A stretch of DNA of 64,000 nt from positions 1-64,000 of the forward strand of contig JAEWFA010000013.1 in the NCBI GenBank assembly GCA_023389055.1, given 5' to 3'. A model generated the notes under the pieces. The model was not told where the DNA came from. It saw only the letters and a program-made list of their open reading frames with translations, and did no database searches. This DNA comes from Pseudomonadota bacterium (GTDB lineage: Bacteria; Pseudomonadota; Gammaproteobacteria; Burkholderiales; Burkholderiaceae_E). Of this stretch, positions 43,731 to 52,674 are shown piece by piece; position 1 is the stretch's first letter, and each line of letters starts with the position of its first letter. The position numbers were made by a program, and so were the translations under genes.

Positions 43731-44384
43731 ATGAAAAGCCTCACCGTGCACCGCGGCGTCGTCGCGCCGCTCGACCGCGCCAATGTCGACACCGACGCGA
43801 TCATCCCCAAGCAGTTCCTGAAGTCGATCCGGCGCAGCGGCTTCGGCCCGAACCTGTTCGATGCGTGGCGCTACCTCGACGCCGGCGAGCCGGGGATGGA
43901 CAACAGTCGCCGGCCGCTGAATCCCGATTTCGCGTTGAACCAGGCGCGCTACCGCGGAGCGTCGATCCTGCTCGCGCGCAAGAACTTCGGCTGCGGCTCG
44001 TCGCGCGAACACGCGCCGTGGGCGCTGGAAGACTACGGTTTCCGCGTGATCGTCGCGCCTTCGTTCGCCGACATCTTCTACAACAACTGCTTCAAGAACG
44101 GGCTGTTGCCGCTGCGGCTGTCGGAGTCGGAGGTCGACTGGCTGTTCGACCAGGTAAATGCCTTTCCCGGCTTCGAGCTCGTCGTCGACCTGCCGGAGCA
44201 ACAGGTGCGCACCGTCGACGGATCGCGCGCCTTCGCGTTCGATGTCGACGCATTCCGCAAGGAATGCCTGATCCACGGGCTCGACGAGATCGGACTCACG
44301 TTGAAGCGCGCCGACCTCATTCGGGAGTACGAGCGAAAGCGCCTCTCCGATCAGCCCTGGCTCGCGAAGACGTTGGCCGGCTGA
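43731..44384 (+). CDS. leuD: 3-isopropylmalate dehydratase small subunit
   Basis: Swivelling small subunit of the isomerase, 217 residues, of normal length. Signatures are ANVDTDAIIPKQFLKSI, LARKNFGCGSSREHAPWAL and SFADIFYNNCFKNGLLP. The ATG follows leuC directly. A strong hairpin lies after its stop and before leuB. Confidence 0.96.
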   Translation: MKSLTVHRGVVAPLDRANVDTDAIIPKQFLKSIRRSGFGPNLFDAWRYLDAGEPGMDNSRRPLNPDFALNQARYRGASILLARKNFGCGSSREHAPWALEDYGFRVIVAPSFADIFYNNCFKNGLLPLRLSESEVDWLFDQVNAFPGFELVVDLPEQQVRTVDGSRAFAFDVDAFRKECLIHGLDEIGLTLKRADLIREYERKRLSDQPWLAKTLAG

Positions 44385-44417
44385 ACGCCCGAAGTTGGCC
44401 AGCCCCCGCAGCAGACC

Positions 44418-44448
44418 GCGGCCCGGCTTGGCAGGCAAGCCGGGCCGC
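44418..44448 (+). terminator. Strong hairpin between leuD and leuB
   Basis: GCGGCCCGGCTT (44418-44429) and AAGCCGGGCCGC (44437-44448) form a perfect 12-bp stem with a 7-base loop, followed by TTCGTTTG. It resembles an intrinsic terminator and lies 33 bases after leuD and 69 bases before leuB, so it may reduce leuB expression relative to leuCD or be an attenuator. Confidence 0.65.
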
Positions 44449-44517
44449 TTCGTTTGAGGGCGGCGGGAACGAACATCGCGCACTCGAAGGTTTGCGCAGG
44501 GACATCGAGGAATCCGG

Positions 44518-45582
44518 ATGCGAATTGCAGTTCTGGCAGGAGACGGAATCGGGCCCGAGATCACCGCGCAGGCGGTGCGAGTGCTCGAGGCGCTCGGGCG
44601 CGAGGGGCTGGCGCTGAACATCGAGCACGCTCCGGTGGGCGGCGCGGGCTACGACTCGGCGGGCGATCCGCTGCCCGAGGCGACGCTGAAGGTGGCCGAG
44701 CGTGCCGACGCCATCCTGTTCGGCGCGGTGGGCGGGCCGAAATACGACTCGCTGCCGCGTGCGAAGCGTCCCGAGCAAGGCTTGCTGCGGCTGCGCAAGC
44801 ACTTCGACCTGTTCGCCAACCTGCGTCCGGCCGTCGTCTACCCCGAGCTCGCGCACGCCTCCACGCTGAAGGACGAGGTCGTCGCCGGCCTCGACCTGCT
44901 GATCCTGCGCGAACTCACGAGCGACATCTATTTCGGCCAGCCGCGCGGCGTTCGCGTCAACGAGAACGGCGAGCGCGAGGGCTTCGACACGATGCGCTAC
45001 ACCGAGGGCGAGATCCGGCGCATTGCCGTGCTCGCCTTCGAGGCGGCGCGCAAGCGCCGGCGACGGGTCTGCTCGGTGGACAAGGCGAACGTGCTCGAAA
45101 CCACGCAGTTCTGGCGCGACGTGGTTACCGAGGTGCATACCGAATACCGCGACGTCGAGCTCGTTCACATGTACGTGGACAATGCGGCCATGCAGCTCGT
45201 GCGCAACCCCAAGCAGTTCGACGTCATGGTCACCGGCAACATGTTCGGCGACATCCTGTCCGACGAGGCGTCGATGCTCACCGGTTCGATCGGCATGTTG
45301 CCGTCGGCTTCGCTGAACGCGCGCGGATTCGGCCTGTACGAGCCGATCCACGGTTCGGCGCCCGACATCGCCGGCCGTGACTCGGCCAACCCGCTGGCCA
45401 CGATCCTGTCGACGGCGATGCTGCTGCGGCACAGCTTCGGCCACGAAGCGGGAGCGCATCGCATCGAGCGCGCAGTGCGCAAGGTGCTGGCGCAGGGGTA
45501 CCGCACGGCGGACATCGCCGAGCCGGGCAAGCGCACGGTCGGCACGAAGGAAATGGGCGACGCGGTGCTCGCCGCGCTTTGA
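44518..45582 (+). CDS. leuB: 3-isopropylmalate dehydrogenase
   Basis: NAD-dependent decarboxylating dehydrogenase of leucine synthesis, 354 residues. Signatures are LAGDGIGPEITAQAVRVLEALG, the substrate loop RPEQGLLRLRKHFDLFANLRP, the VDKANVLETTQFWRDV segment and the NAD region EPIHGSAPDIAGRDSANPLATILS. The ATG follows a GGA-rich segment. It is 135 bases after leuD, separated by a hairpin. Confidence 0.96.
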   Translation: MRIAVLAGDGIGPEITAQAVRVLEALGREGLALNIEHAPVGGAGYDSAGDPLPEATLKVAERADAILFGAVGGPKYDSLPRAKRPEQGLLRLRKHFDLFANLRPAVVYPELAHASTLKDEVVAGLDLLILRELTSDIYFGQPRGVRVNENGEREGFDTMRYTEGEIRRIAVLAFEAARKRRRRVCSVDKANVLETTQFWRDVVTEVHTEYRDVELVHMYVDNAAMQLVRNPKQFDVMVTGNMFGDILSDEASMLTGSIGMLPSASLNARGFGLYEPIHGSAPDIAGRDSANPLATILSTAMLLRHSFGHEAGAHRIERAVRKVLAQGYRTADIAEPGKRTVGTKEMGDAVLAAL

Positions 45583-45629
45583 TCGAAGCGCACCGCACGA
45601 TGGCCTGACGGCCAAGGGATGGAGCAATC

Positions 45630-46751
45630 ATGTTGAAGGTCGCGATGGTCGGGTGGCGCGGAATGGTCGGTTCCGTGCTGATGCAGCGCATGCGCGAGGA
45701 GAACGATTTCGCGCACGTCCAGACGGTGTTTTTCAGCACGTCGAACGCCGGCGGCAAGGCGCCGACCGTGCCGAACCTCGCCGACGAGCAGCTGCACGAC
45801 GCATCCGACATCGAGCGGCTGAAGGCGATGGACGTCGTGCTCACCTGCCAGGGCGGCGACTGGACCCATCAGATCTTTCCGAAGCTTCGGGCCGCCGGCT
45901 GGAACGGCTACTGGATCGACGCGGCCTCGGCGCTGCGAATGAAGGACGACGCGATCGTGGTCCTCGATCCGCTGAACGTGCACGTCATCCGGGACGGGCT
46001 CGAGCGCGGCGGGCGCAACTTCATCGGCGGCAATTGCACCGTCAGCCTGATGATGATGGCGCTCGCCGGATTGTTGCGCGAGAACCTCGTCGAATGGATT
46101 TCTGCGACAACGTACCAGGCCGCCTCCGGCGCGGGCGCGCAGAACATGCGCGAGTTGCTCGCGCAGATGGGTGCGGCGCACGGCGCGGTCGCGACGCTGC
46201 TGGCCGACCCCGCCTCGGCGATCCTCGAGATCGACGCGAAAGTTTCCGCCGCGATGCGCGCCGCATCGTTCCCCACCACGCAGTTCGGGGTTCCGCTCGC
46301 CGGCAGTCTCATTCCGTGGATCGACAAGGACCTCGGCAACGGCACTTCGCGCGAGGAGTGGAAGGGTGACGCCGAGCTCAACAAGATTCTCGGGCTGCCG
46401 GCAACCGGTCCCGGTCGCATTCCGGTCGAAAGCCTGTGCGTGCGCATCGGTGCGATGCGCTGCCACAGCCAGGCGATGACGATCAAGCTGCGCCGCGACC
46501 TGCCGCTGTCGGAGATCGAGTCGCTCGTCGCGTCGGGCAACGAGTGGGTGCGGCTGGTACCGAACACGCGCGAGGAATCGATCCGCTCGCTGACACCTAC
46601 CGCGGTGAACGGCCGGCTCGACGTTCCGGTCGGGCGGCTGCGCAAGCTTTCCTTCGGCCCGGGTTACATCGGCGCGTTCACGGTCGGCGATCAGTTGCTG
46701 TGGGGCGCGGCCGAGCCGTTGCGCCGGATGCTGCGGCTGCTCGCCGCCTGA
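45630..46751 (+). CDS. asd: Aspartate-semialdehyde dehydrogenase
   Basis: NADPH enzyme converting aspartyl phosphate to aspartate semialdehyde for Lys, Thr and Met, 373 residues. The nucleotide loop is VGWRGMVGSVLMQRM, the catalytic cysteine is C136 in FIGGNCTVSLMMMALAGL, and the HSQAMTIKLRRDLPL segment carries the catalytic His. It belongs to the gammaproteobacterial-type (E. coli) Asd group. It lies 47 bases after leuB, as in many betaproteobacteria. Confidence 0.96.
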   Translation: MLKVAMVGWRGMVGSVLMQRMREENDFAHVQTVFFSTSNAGGKAPTVPNLADEQLHDASDIERLKAMDVVLTCQGGDWTHQIFPKLRAAGWNGYWIDAASALRMKDDAIVVLDPLNVHVIRDGLERGGRNFIGGNCTVSLMMMALAGLLRENLVEWISATTYQAASGAGAQNMRELLAQMGAAHGAVATLLADPASAILEIDAKVSAAMRAASFPTTQFGVPLAGSLIPWIDKDLGNGTSREEWKGDAELNKILGLPATGPGRIPVESLCVRIGAMRCHSQAMTIKLRRDLPLSEIESLVASGNEWVRLVPNTREESIRSLTPTAVNGRLDVPVGRLRKLSFGPGYIGAFTVGDQLLWGAAEPLRRMLRLLAA

Positions 46752-46959
46752 GCGACGGCGCGGGCGTTGATCGTCCCGCGTGGGGTCGCGGCGCGCTGCT
46801 CGGTGTCGCGAACGAGACTGCGGGACGCCGCCAGGCCCCGCAAAAGATGCCGTTCGTCACATGACGGCCACAGGCGCGAGTTCAGCCAACGCGCGATCTT
46901 GCACCTGTAAATGGCTGATGTTAGCCTCAAAAAATCATTTCCAGCGTCCGGGGAATAGC

Positions 46960-49900
46960 GTGGCAGCAGGCGAAGAAACAACGATCTCGGGGCGCCTCGC
47001 GGGGAGACCGAAACTGCTCGCGGCGGCAATCGCTGCCGCGTTGTCGAGCACGGTGCCGCTGGCGGCCGATGCCGCAGGGTTGGGCCGGCTCACCGTGCAA
47101 TCGGCCCTCGGGCAGCCGCTGCGCGCGGAGGTCGAAGTCACGGCGCTGGGGCGAGAGGAAATCGGCTCGCTCACCGCCCGACTCGCGTCGCCCGAAGCGT
47201 TTCGCCAGGCAGGGCTGGAATACAACCCGGCACTGAGCGGCTTGCGCTTCGCGATCGAGCAGCGTCCGAACGGCGGCGCGGTCGTCCGCGTGGCGTCGTC
47301 GCAGCCGGTGAACGAGCCCTTTGTCGACCTGCTCGTCGAGTTGAACTGGGCCTCGGGCAAATTCGTCCGCGAATACACCTTCCTGCTCGATCCGCCGGAG
47401 TTGCGAATGGGCCGCGACACGGCCGTCGCAGGCGGGGCGGCAACTTCCACGCCGGCGCCTGCGGCGCGCCAGGCCGCAGCGTCTGCCGCTGCGGTGCCCG
47501 CAACGGCGGCCCCCGCGCCGGCAGCAATCGCCCGCCCGGTTCCGGCGTCGCCGGCCGCCTCGTCGAGCGCAGTGGCCAGACCCCCGTCGCAGCCTGTTTC
47601 GGCTGCGGCGCCGGCGCGTGCGGCCGATGCTTCGGGAAGCGTTCGCGTCGAGGCAGGCGATACGCTCGCGAAGATCGCCGCTCGCGTCAAGCCGGCCGAC
47701 GTCAGCGTCGAACAGGCGGTGATGGCCATCTATCGCGCCAACCCGCGCGCTTTCTTCGGAACGGTCCATCAACTGTTCGCCGGCGCCGATCTGCAGATTC
47801 CCGACGCCGAGGCAATGAAGGCGATCGACGCCGCCGGCGCGCGTCGCGAAATTCGCGCGCAGGCCGCCCAGTTCAACGAATATCGCGCACGCCTGGCGTC
47901 CTCCGTTCGCTCGGTGCAGCCGACGAAGGCGGGGCAGACGGCGCAAGGGTCGGTTGCGGCGAAATCCGACGAGTCGGGCGCTCCGGTCGCCGGCGGCGAT
48001 CAGTTGAAGCTGTCGCGCTCGGGCGGGGCGGCCGCGGCAGCCGGTTCCGCCACCGGCGCCTCGGCCGCGTCGAACGCCGAGATGCAGGTCGCCCAGGACA
48101 ACGCGCTGCGCGAGCAGCGCGAACGCGTCGCGGCACTCGAGCGCAACGTCTCCGATCTGCAGCAACTCGTCGAGTTGAAGAACCGACAGCTTGCCGAGTT
48201 GCAGCGCCAGGTCGAAGCGGCGCGATCGACCGGCGCCACCGCGAGCGGAACGATCGCTTCGGCCACGTCGAATGCGGCACCGGTCGCTGCGCCTGCCGAG
48301 CCCACGGCCGCCGCGGCGCCCTCTGCGACGGCCGATGCGCCGGCGACCGCGCCGGCCAGCGCACCCGCCACCACGTCCGTCGCGAGCCCCGCGGCGAGCG
48401 AGGGGGCCGCTTCGCCTGCAATGGCGCCGGCCACCTCCGACGCGTCGTCTACCTCGCCGGTGGCCGGTGATGCCGTTTCTCCGGCCGAGACGAAGCCGGC
48501 GGAAGGCGTGCCCCCCGCCACGGCAGCCGACACTTCGGCCCCGGACAAGCCGGCGGCAACGCCTGCGCCTGCCCCGGTCTCCCCGGCCGAGCCGAGCGTG
48601 CTCGGTGCGCTGATGGAGAACCCGCTCGTGCTGCCGGCGCTGATCGCGATCGCGCTCGGGCTTGGCGGCTACGGCGTCTACGCGGCGCGCAGACGCAGGA
48701 AGGGCGAAGAACTGGACGACGGCCTGAGCACGGCAGACGCATTTACCGCGAACTCGCTGTTCGGTGCTACCGGCGGGCAGGCGGTCGATACGCATGCGAG
48801 CCTGTTCGCCACCAGCGCGCGCGACAGCGGTGTCGACGTTCATTCCACCGAAGTAGATCCGATCGCCGAGGCCGAGGTCTACATTGCCTACGGTCGCGAA
48901 GCGCAGGCCGAGGAGATCCTGAAGGAGGCGCTGAAGCGCCAGCCCGAGCGCCAGGCGATCCGTCTGAAGCTGCTAGAGATCCAGGCCGCACGCAAGGATC
49001 CGATCGCCTTCGGGGCGCTCGCGCAGGAGATGTACGACCAGGCCGGCGGGCTGAACGAGGAGTGGGCGAAGGTCGTCACCCTCGGTTTGGCGATCGACCC
49101 GGCCAACCCGCTGTATACCGGCCAGGGTGCTGCGGCATCGACCGCGGACAGTTCCGCCGAGGCGTCTGCCGCGGCGCCGGGCGTTGCGCCGGCCGCCGCC
49201 GATCTCGGCCGGGAAGTCGACGCGGCGGCGGCCGTTTTCGGCGAGCCCGGCTTCGATCCGGCCGGTTCGCCGAAGCGCGCCTTCGGCCCCTCGTTCGCCG
49301 AGACGGTGCCGATGGACGGTGCCGAGGGTGCTTCCGCAGACGGCAAGCCGCAGATCGAGGAAGAGGTTCCGGCACTCGATTTCGATCTCGATCTCGAGAC
49401 GACGGTCGGTCGCGCAGGCAGCGCGCTAGGCGCACGCGACACCGACTCCGCGCTCGAGCAGGCGGTCGACGGGCGCTTCGAGCTACCGTCGCTCGACCTC
49501 GGTCTCGATGCCCCGTTGCCGGCAGGCGACGAGCATGCCGCGCGCCGGAGCGGGACGCCGCAGCCGGACGAAGAGATCCCCGCGCTTGCCGACCTCGGCG
49601 ACTTCAAGATCGACCTGCCGTCGCTCGAGGAGATCGATGCGCGCGTCCCGGAGTTCGGCGACGAACGGCCCGCGGTCGACCTGGCCGGCCTGGAAGGTGC
49701 CGATGGGCTGGGCGATCTCGACTTCTCGTCGGTCGACCTCGAGCTGTCCGAAGGCGACGTCGGGCTCGCTTCGGCCGAGACGGCCGTCGCGCCGGCGGTT
49801 GCCTCGTCGCGCTGGCAGGAGATGGCCACCAAGCTCGATCTCGCTGCGGCCTACGAGGAGATCGGCGACAAGGAAGGCGCGCGCGAGCTGCTGCAGGAAG

Positions 49901-49965
49901 TGCTCGAGGGCGGCGACGCCTCGCAGCAGCACAAGGCGCGCGCGATGCTCGGGAAAATCGGCTGA
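46960..49965 (+). CDS. fimV: FimV/HubP-like polar LysM protein
   Basis: Large inner-membrane protein (1001 residues from GTG 46960) that in relatives organises the cell pole and supports type IV pili. Order: signal peptide (KLLAAAIAAALSSTVPLA); FimV N-terminal domain (GLGRLTVQSALGQPLRAEVEV, FVDLLVELNWASGKFVREYTFLLDPP); LysM at about 227-287; a short coiled coil at about 373-425; a long Ala/Pro/Thr linker; a transmembrane helix near 557; a long acidic cytoplasmic part; and the C-terminal FimV/TPR motif (KLDLAAAYEEIGDKEGARELL). GTG 46960 has GGGGA upstream and leaves a normal signal peptide; ATG 46918 in frame is the alternative. The linker is highly biased, as is common in the family. Confidence 0.9.
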   Translation: MAAGEETTISGRLAGRPKLLAAAIAAALSSTVPLAADAAGLGRLTVQSALGQPLRAEVEVTALGREEIGSLTARLASPEAFRQAGLEYNPALSGLRFAIEQRPNGGAVVRVASSQPVNEPFVDLLVELNWASGKFVREYTFLLDPPELRMGRDTAVAGGAATSTPAPAARQAAASAAAVPATAAPAPAAIARPVPASPAASSSAVARPPSQPVSAAAPARAADASGSVRVEAGDTLAKIAARVKPADVSVEQAVMAIYRANPRAFFGTVHQLFAGADLQIPDAEAMKAIDAAGARREIRAQAAQFNEYRARLASSVRSVQPTKAGQTAQGSVAAKSDESGAPVAGGDQLKLSRSGGAAAAAGSATGASAASNAEMQVAQDNALREQRERVAALERNVSDLQQLVELKNRQLAELQRQVEAARSTGATASGTIASATSNAAPVAAPAEPTAAAAPSATADAPATAPASAPATTSVASPAASEGAASPAMAPATSDASSTSPVAGDAVSPAETKPAEGVPPATAADTSAPDKPAATPAPAPVSPAEPSVLGALMENPLVLPALIAIALGLGGYGVYAARRRRKGEELDDGLSTADAFTANSLFGATGGQAVDTHASLFATSARDSGVDVHSTEVDPIAEAEVYIAYGREAQAEEILKEALKRQPERQAIRLKLLEIQAARKDPIAFGALAQEMYDQAGGLNEEWAKVVTLGLAIDPANPLYTGQGAAASTADSSAEASAAAPGVAPAAADLGREVDAAAAVFGEPGFDPAGSPKRAFGPSFAETVPMDGAEGASADGKPQIEEEVPALDFDLDLETTVGRAGSALGARDTDSALEQAVDGRFELPSLDLGLDAPLPAGDEHAARRSGTPQPDEEIPALADLGDFKIDLPSLEEIDARVPEFGDERPAVDLAGLEGADGLGDLDFSSVDLELSEGDVGLASAETAVAPAVASSRWQEMATKLDLAAAYEEIGDKEGARELLQEVLEGGDASQQHKARAMLGKIG

Positions 49966-50774
49966 CGGCTGGTGTCCTGTCGCGCTATGCGCTGACCGTC
50001 GCCTACGACGGAAGCCGCTTCTCGGGCTGGCAGACGCAGCCGGGCGGGCAAGCCGCGCAGGATGCGCTGGAGCGGGCGCTGTCGGCCGTGGCGGGCGAGT
50101 CGATCCGTACCGTCTGCGCCGGGCGCACCGACGCCGGCGTGCATGCGCTGCGCCAGGTCGTCCATTTCGATACCGGCGCGCGTCGCGCGCTTTCGGCATG
50201 GGTGCGTGGCGCCAACGCGCATCTGCCCCCCGCGCTCGCCGTGCGCAGCGCCACGGCGGTGCCCGATTCGTTCCACGCGCGCTACGGCGCGCTGCGCAGG
50301 CGTTACCGCTACGTGCTGTATCGCTCCGGAGTGCGCCACCCGTTGCTCGCGCAGCGCGTCGGGTGGAGCTTTCGTTCGGTCGATCTCGATCGGATGCGGG
50401 CAGCGGCCGTAGCGCTGGTAGGCGAGCATGATTTCTCGGCGTTTCGCTCGGCGCAGTGCCAGGCTGCTTCGCCGGTGCGCCGCCTCGAGGAGTTGTCGCT
50501 GCGCGAGTGCGGCCCTTTCGTCGTTTTCACTTTCGTCGCGAACGCGTTCCTGCACCACATGATCCGCAACGTCGTCGGCTCGCTGCTTGCCGTAGGCGAA
50601 GGGCGCCGCGATGCGCAATGGATCGCCCAGCTCCTTGCGGGGCGGGATCGCAGGCTCGCAGCCGCGACCTACGCGCCGGACGGCCTTTACCTGGACGGCG
50701 CGCAGTACGACGAGCGCCATGCCGTTCCGTCGTGGAGCGAAGGCGACGACGCGGTGCTCGAGGCTTTGCGGTGA
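49962..50774 (+). CDS. truA: tRNA pseudouridine synthase TruA
   Basis: Modifies U38-40 in the tRNA anticodon arm; about 270 residues. The catalytic Asp is in CAGRTDAGVHALRQVVHF, and FTFVANAFLHHMIRNVVGSLL is the C-terminal signature. No in-frame ATG, GTG or TTG occurs anywhere near the expected start. CTG at 49962, which overlaps the fimV stop as CTGA, is the best candidate; CTG 49977 (LSRYALTVAYDGS) is the other. GGGAAAA lies 5-11 bases before 49962. The coding sequence is otherwise complete. Confidence 0.88.
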   Translation: MTAGVLSRYALTVAYDGSRFSGWQTQPGGQAAQDALERALSAVAGESIRTVCAGRTDAGVHALRQVVHFDTGARRALSAWVRGANAHLPPALAVRSATAVPDSFHARYGALRRRYRYVLYRSGVRHPLLAQRVGWSFRSVDLDRMRAAAVALVGEHDFSAFRSAQCQAASPVRRLEELSLRECGPFVVFTFVANAFLHHMIRNVVGSLLAVGEGRRDAQWIAQLLAGRDRRLAAATYAPDGLYLDGAQYDERHAVPSWSEGDDAVLEALR

Positions 50775-51475
50775 GCAGCGCCGAGTCGGCGGGCGTCGCC
50801 GTGGCGCGAACGCGCGTCAAATACTGCGGAATCGTCGATGCACGCGACGCGCGCGACGCGGCCGCGCTGGGCGTCGACGCGCTCGGCCTCGTTTTCTATC
50901 CGCGCAGCCCGCGCGCGCTCGATCTCGCCCACGCAGCCGGGATTCGCCGTTCGCTGCCGTCGTACGTCGCGGCGGTCGGCTTGTTCGTCGATGCGACGCC
51001 CGACGAGGTCCGGCGCACGGCCGGTGCCGTCGGACTCGACGTGCTGCAGTTCCACGGCAGCGAATCGGCCGAACGATGCGAAGCGTCGACGCCTGCCGGC
51101 GCGCGCTGGTGGCGCGCCGTGCGAATGCGGTCGAAGCTCGATTTGCTAGAATCCTTCGTTTGCTTCGAGCGCGCCGAGGCCCTGTTGCTCGATTCGTTCA
51201 GCCCCGCGTACGGCGGCAGCGGCACGGTCTTCGACTGGTCGTTGATTCCCGCCGACCGGCCGCGGCCCATCGTTCTCTCGGGCGGGCTCTCCCCGGACAA
51301 CGTGGCCGACGCCATCCGGCAGGTGCGGCCCGACGGCGTCGACGTCTCCAGCGGCATCCAGGACGACGCAGCCGACGGAACGCCGCGCGGCAATCCCCGG
51401 CGCAAGTCGTTGCAACGCATGGAGCGATTCATGGCCGAGGTTCTGCGCGCCGACGCCGCACGCAATCTTCGATGA
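50771..51475 (+). CDS. trpF: Phosphoribosylanthranilate isomerase
   Basis: TIM-barrel isomerase of tryptophan synthesis, 234 residues. The catalytic Cys is in VKYCGIVDARDA and the catalytic Asp in LLLDSFSPAYGGSGTVFDWSL; PIVLSGGLSPDNVADAI and GVDVSSGIQD complete the phosphate site. The GTG at 50771 overlaps the truA stop as GTGA. It overlaps trpB by ATGA. Confidence 0.95.
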   Translation: MSSAESAGVAVARTRVKYCGIVDARDARDAAALGVDALGLVFYPRSPRALDLAHAAGIRRSLPSYVAAVGLFVDATPDEVRRTAGAVGLDVLQFHGSESAERCEASTPAGARWWRAVRMRSKLDLLESFVCFERAEALLLDSFSPAYGGSGTVFDWSLIPADRPRPIVLSGGLSPDNVADAIRQVRPDGVDVSSGIQDDAADGTPRGNPRRKSLQRMERFMAEVLRADAARNLR

Positions 51476-52674
51476 AACCCTACGACCTACCCGATGCCAC
51501 CGGACACTTCGGTCCGTACGGCGGACGTTTCGTGGCCGAAACCCTGGTGCACGCGCTGGACGAGTTGTGCGAGGCCTGGGAGCGATACCGTCGTGATCCC
51601 GACTTCGTCGCCGAACTCGAGTACGACCTGGCGCATTTCGTCGGCCGGCCTTCACCGGTCTATCACGCACGTCGCTGGTCGGAACGACTCGGCGGGGCGC
51701 AGATCTGGTTCAAGCGCGAGGACCTGAACCACACCGGCGCGCACAAGATCAACAACACCGTAGGGCAGGCGCTGCTCGCGGCGCGCATGGGCAAGCCGCG
51801 CGTGATCGCCGAGACCGGTGCCGGGCAACACGGCGTTGCCACGGCCACCGTCGCGGCGCGCAACGGCATGCGCTGCGTCGTCTACATGGGCGCCGAAGAC
51901 GTCGCACGGCAGAAGCAGAATGTCTATCGGATGAGGCTGCTCGGCGCCGAGGTGGTGCCGGTGGACAGCGGCTCGCGAACGCTGAAGGATGCGCTCAACG
52001 AGGCGATGCGCGACTGGGTCGCCAACGTCGAGGACACCTTCTACATCATCGGCACGGTGGCCGGCCCTCATCCGTACCCGGCGATGGTGCGCGACTTCCA
52101 GTCGGTGATCGGCAGGGAGTGCAGGCGCCAGATGCCGGAGATGACCGGACGCCAGCCCGATGTCGTCGTCGCCTGCGTCGGCGGCGGCTCCAATGCGATC
52201 GGCATCTTCCATCCCTACATCGACGTCGACGGCGTGCAACTGGTCGGCGTCGAGGCGGGCGGCGACGGCGTCGCCACCGGGCGGCATTCGGCTTCGCTCA
52301 CTGCCGGATTTCCCGGCGTCCTGCACGGAAATCGCACGTACCTGCTGCAGGACGAGAACGGCCAGATCCTCGATACGCACTCGGTGTCGGCCGGCCTCGA
52401 CTATCCCGGCGTGGGACCCGAGCATGCGTGGCTGAAGGATAGCGGGCGCGCCCAGTACGTCGTCGTCGACGATGACGAGGCGCTTGTCGCGTTCCACGAT
52501 TGCTGCCGAATCGAGGGAATCATTCCCGCGCTCGAATCGAGTCATGCGCTCGCGCACGCGGCGCGGATCGCGCCGACGATGCCGGCGGATCGCGTGATCC
52601 TCGTCAATCTGTCGGGCCGCGGCGACAAGGACATGCACACCGTCGCGGTGCGCGGCGGCATCGCGCTCGAATGA
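51472..52674 (+). CDS. trpB: Tryptophan synthase beta chain
   Basis: PLP enzyme condensing indole with serine, 400 residues. The PLP lysine is K92 (NHTGAHKINN), with ETGAGQHGVATA and the phosphate loop VGGGSNAIGIF present. It is of the normal TrpB1 type. Overlapping starts and stops link trpF, trpB and trpA. Confidence 0.97.
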   Translation: MKPYDLPDATGHFGPYGGRFVAETLVHALDELCEAWERYRRDPDFVAELEYDLAHFVGRPSPVYHARRWSERLGGAQIWFKREDLNHTGAHKINNTVGQALLAARMGKPRVIAETGAGQHGVATATVAARNGMRCVVYMGAEDVARQKQNVYRMRLLGAEVVPVDSGSRTLKDALNEAMRDWVANVEDTFYIIGTVAGPHPYPAMVRDFQSVIGRECRRQMPEMTGRQPDVVVACVGGGSNAIGIFHPYIDVDGVQLVGVEAGGDGVATGRHSASLTAGFPGVLHGNRTYLLQDENGQILDTHSVSAGLDYPGVGPEHAWLKDSGRAQYVVVDDDEALVAFHDCCRIEGIIPALESSHALAHAARIAPTMPADRVILVNLSGRGDKDMHTVAVRGGIALE

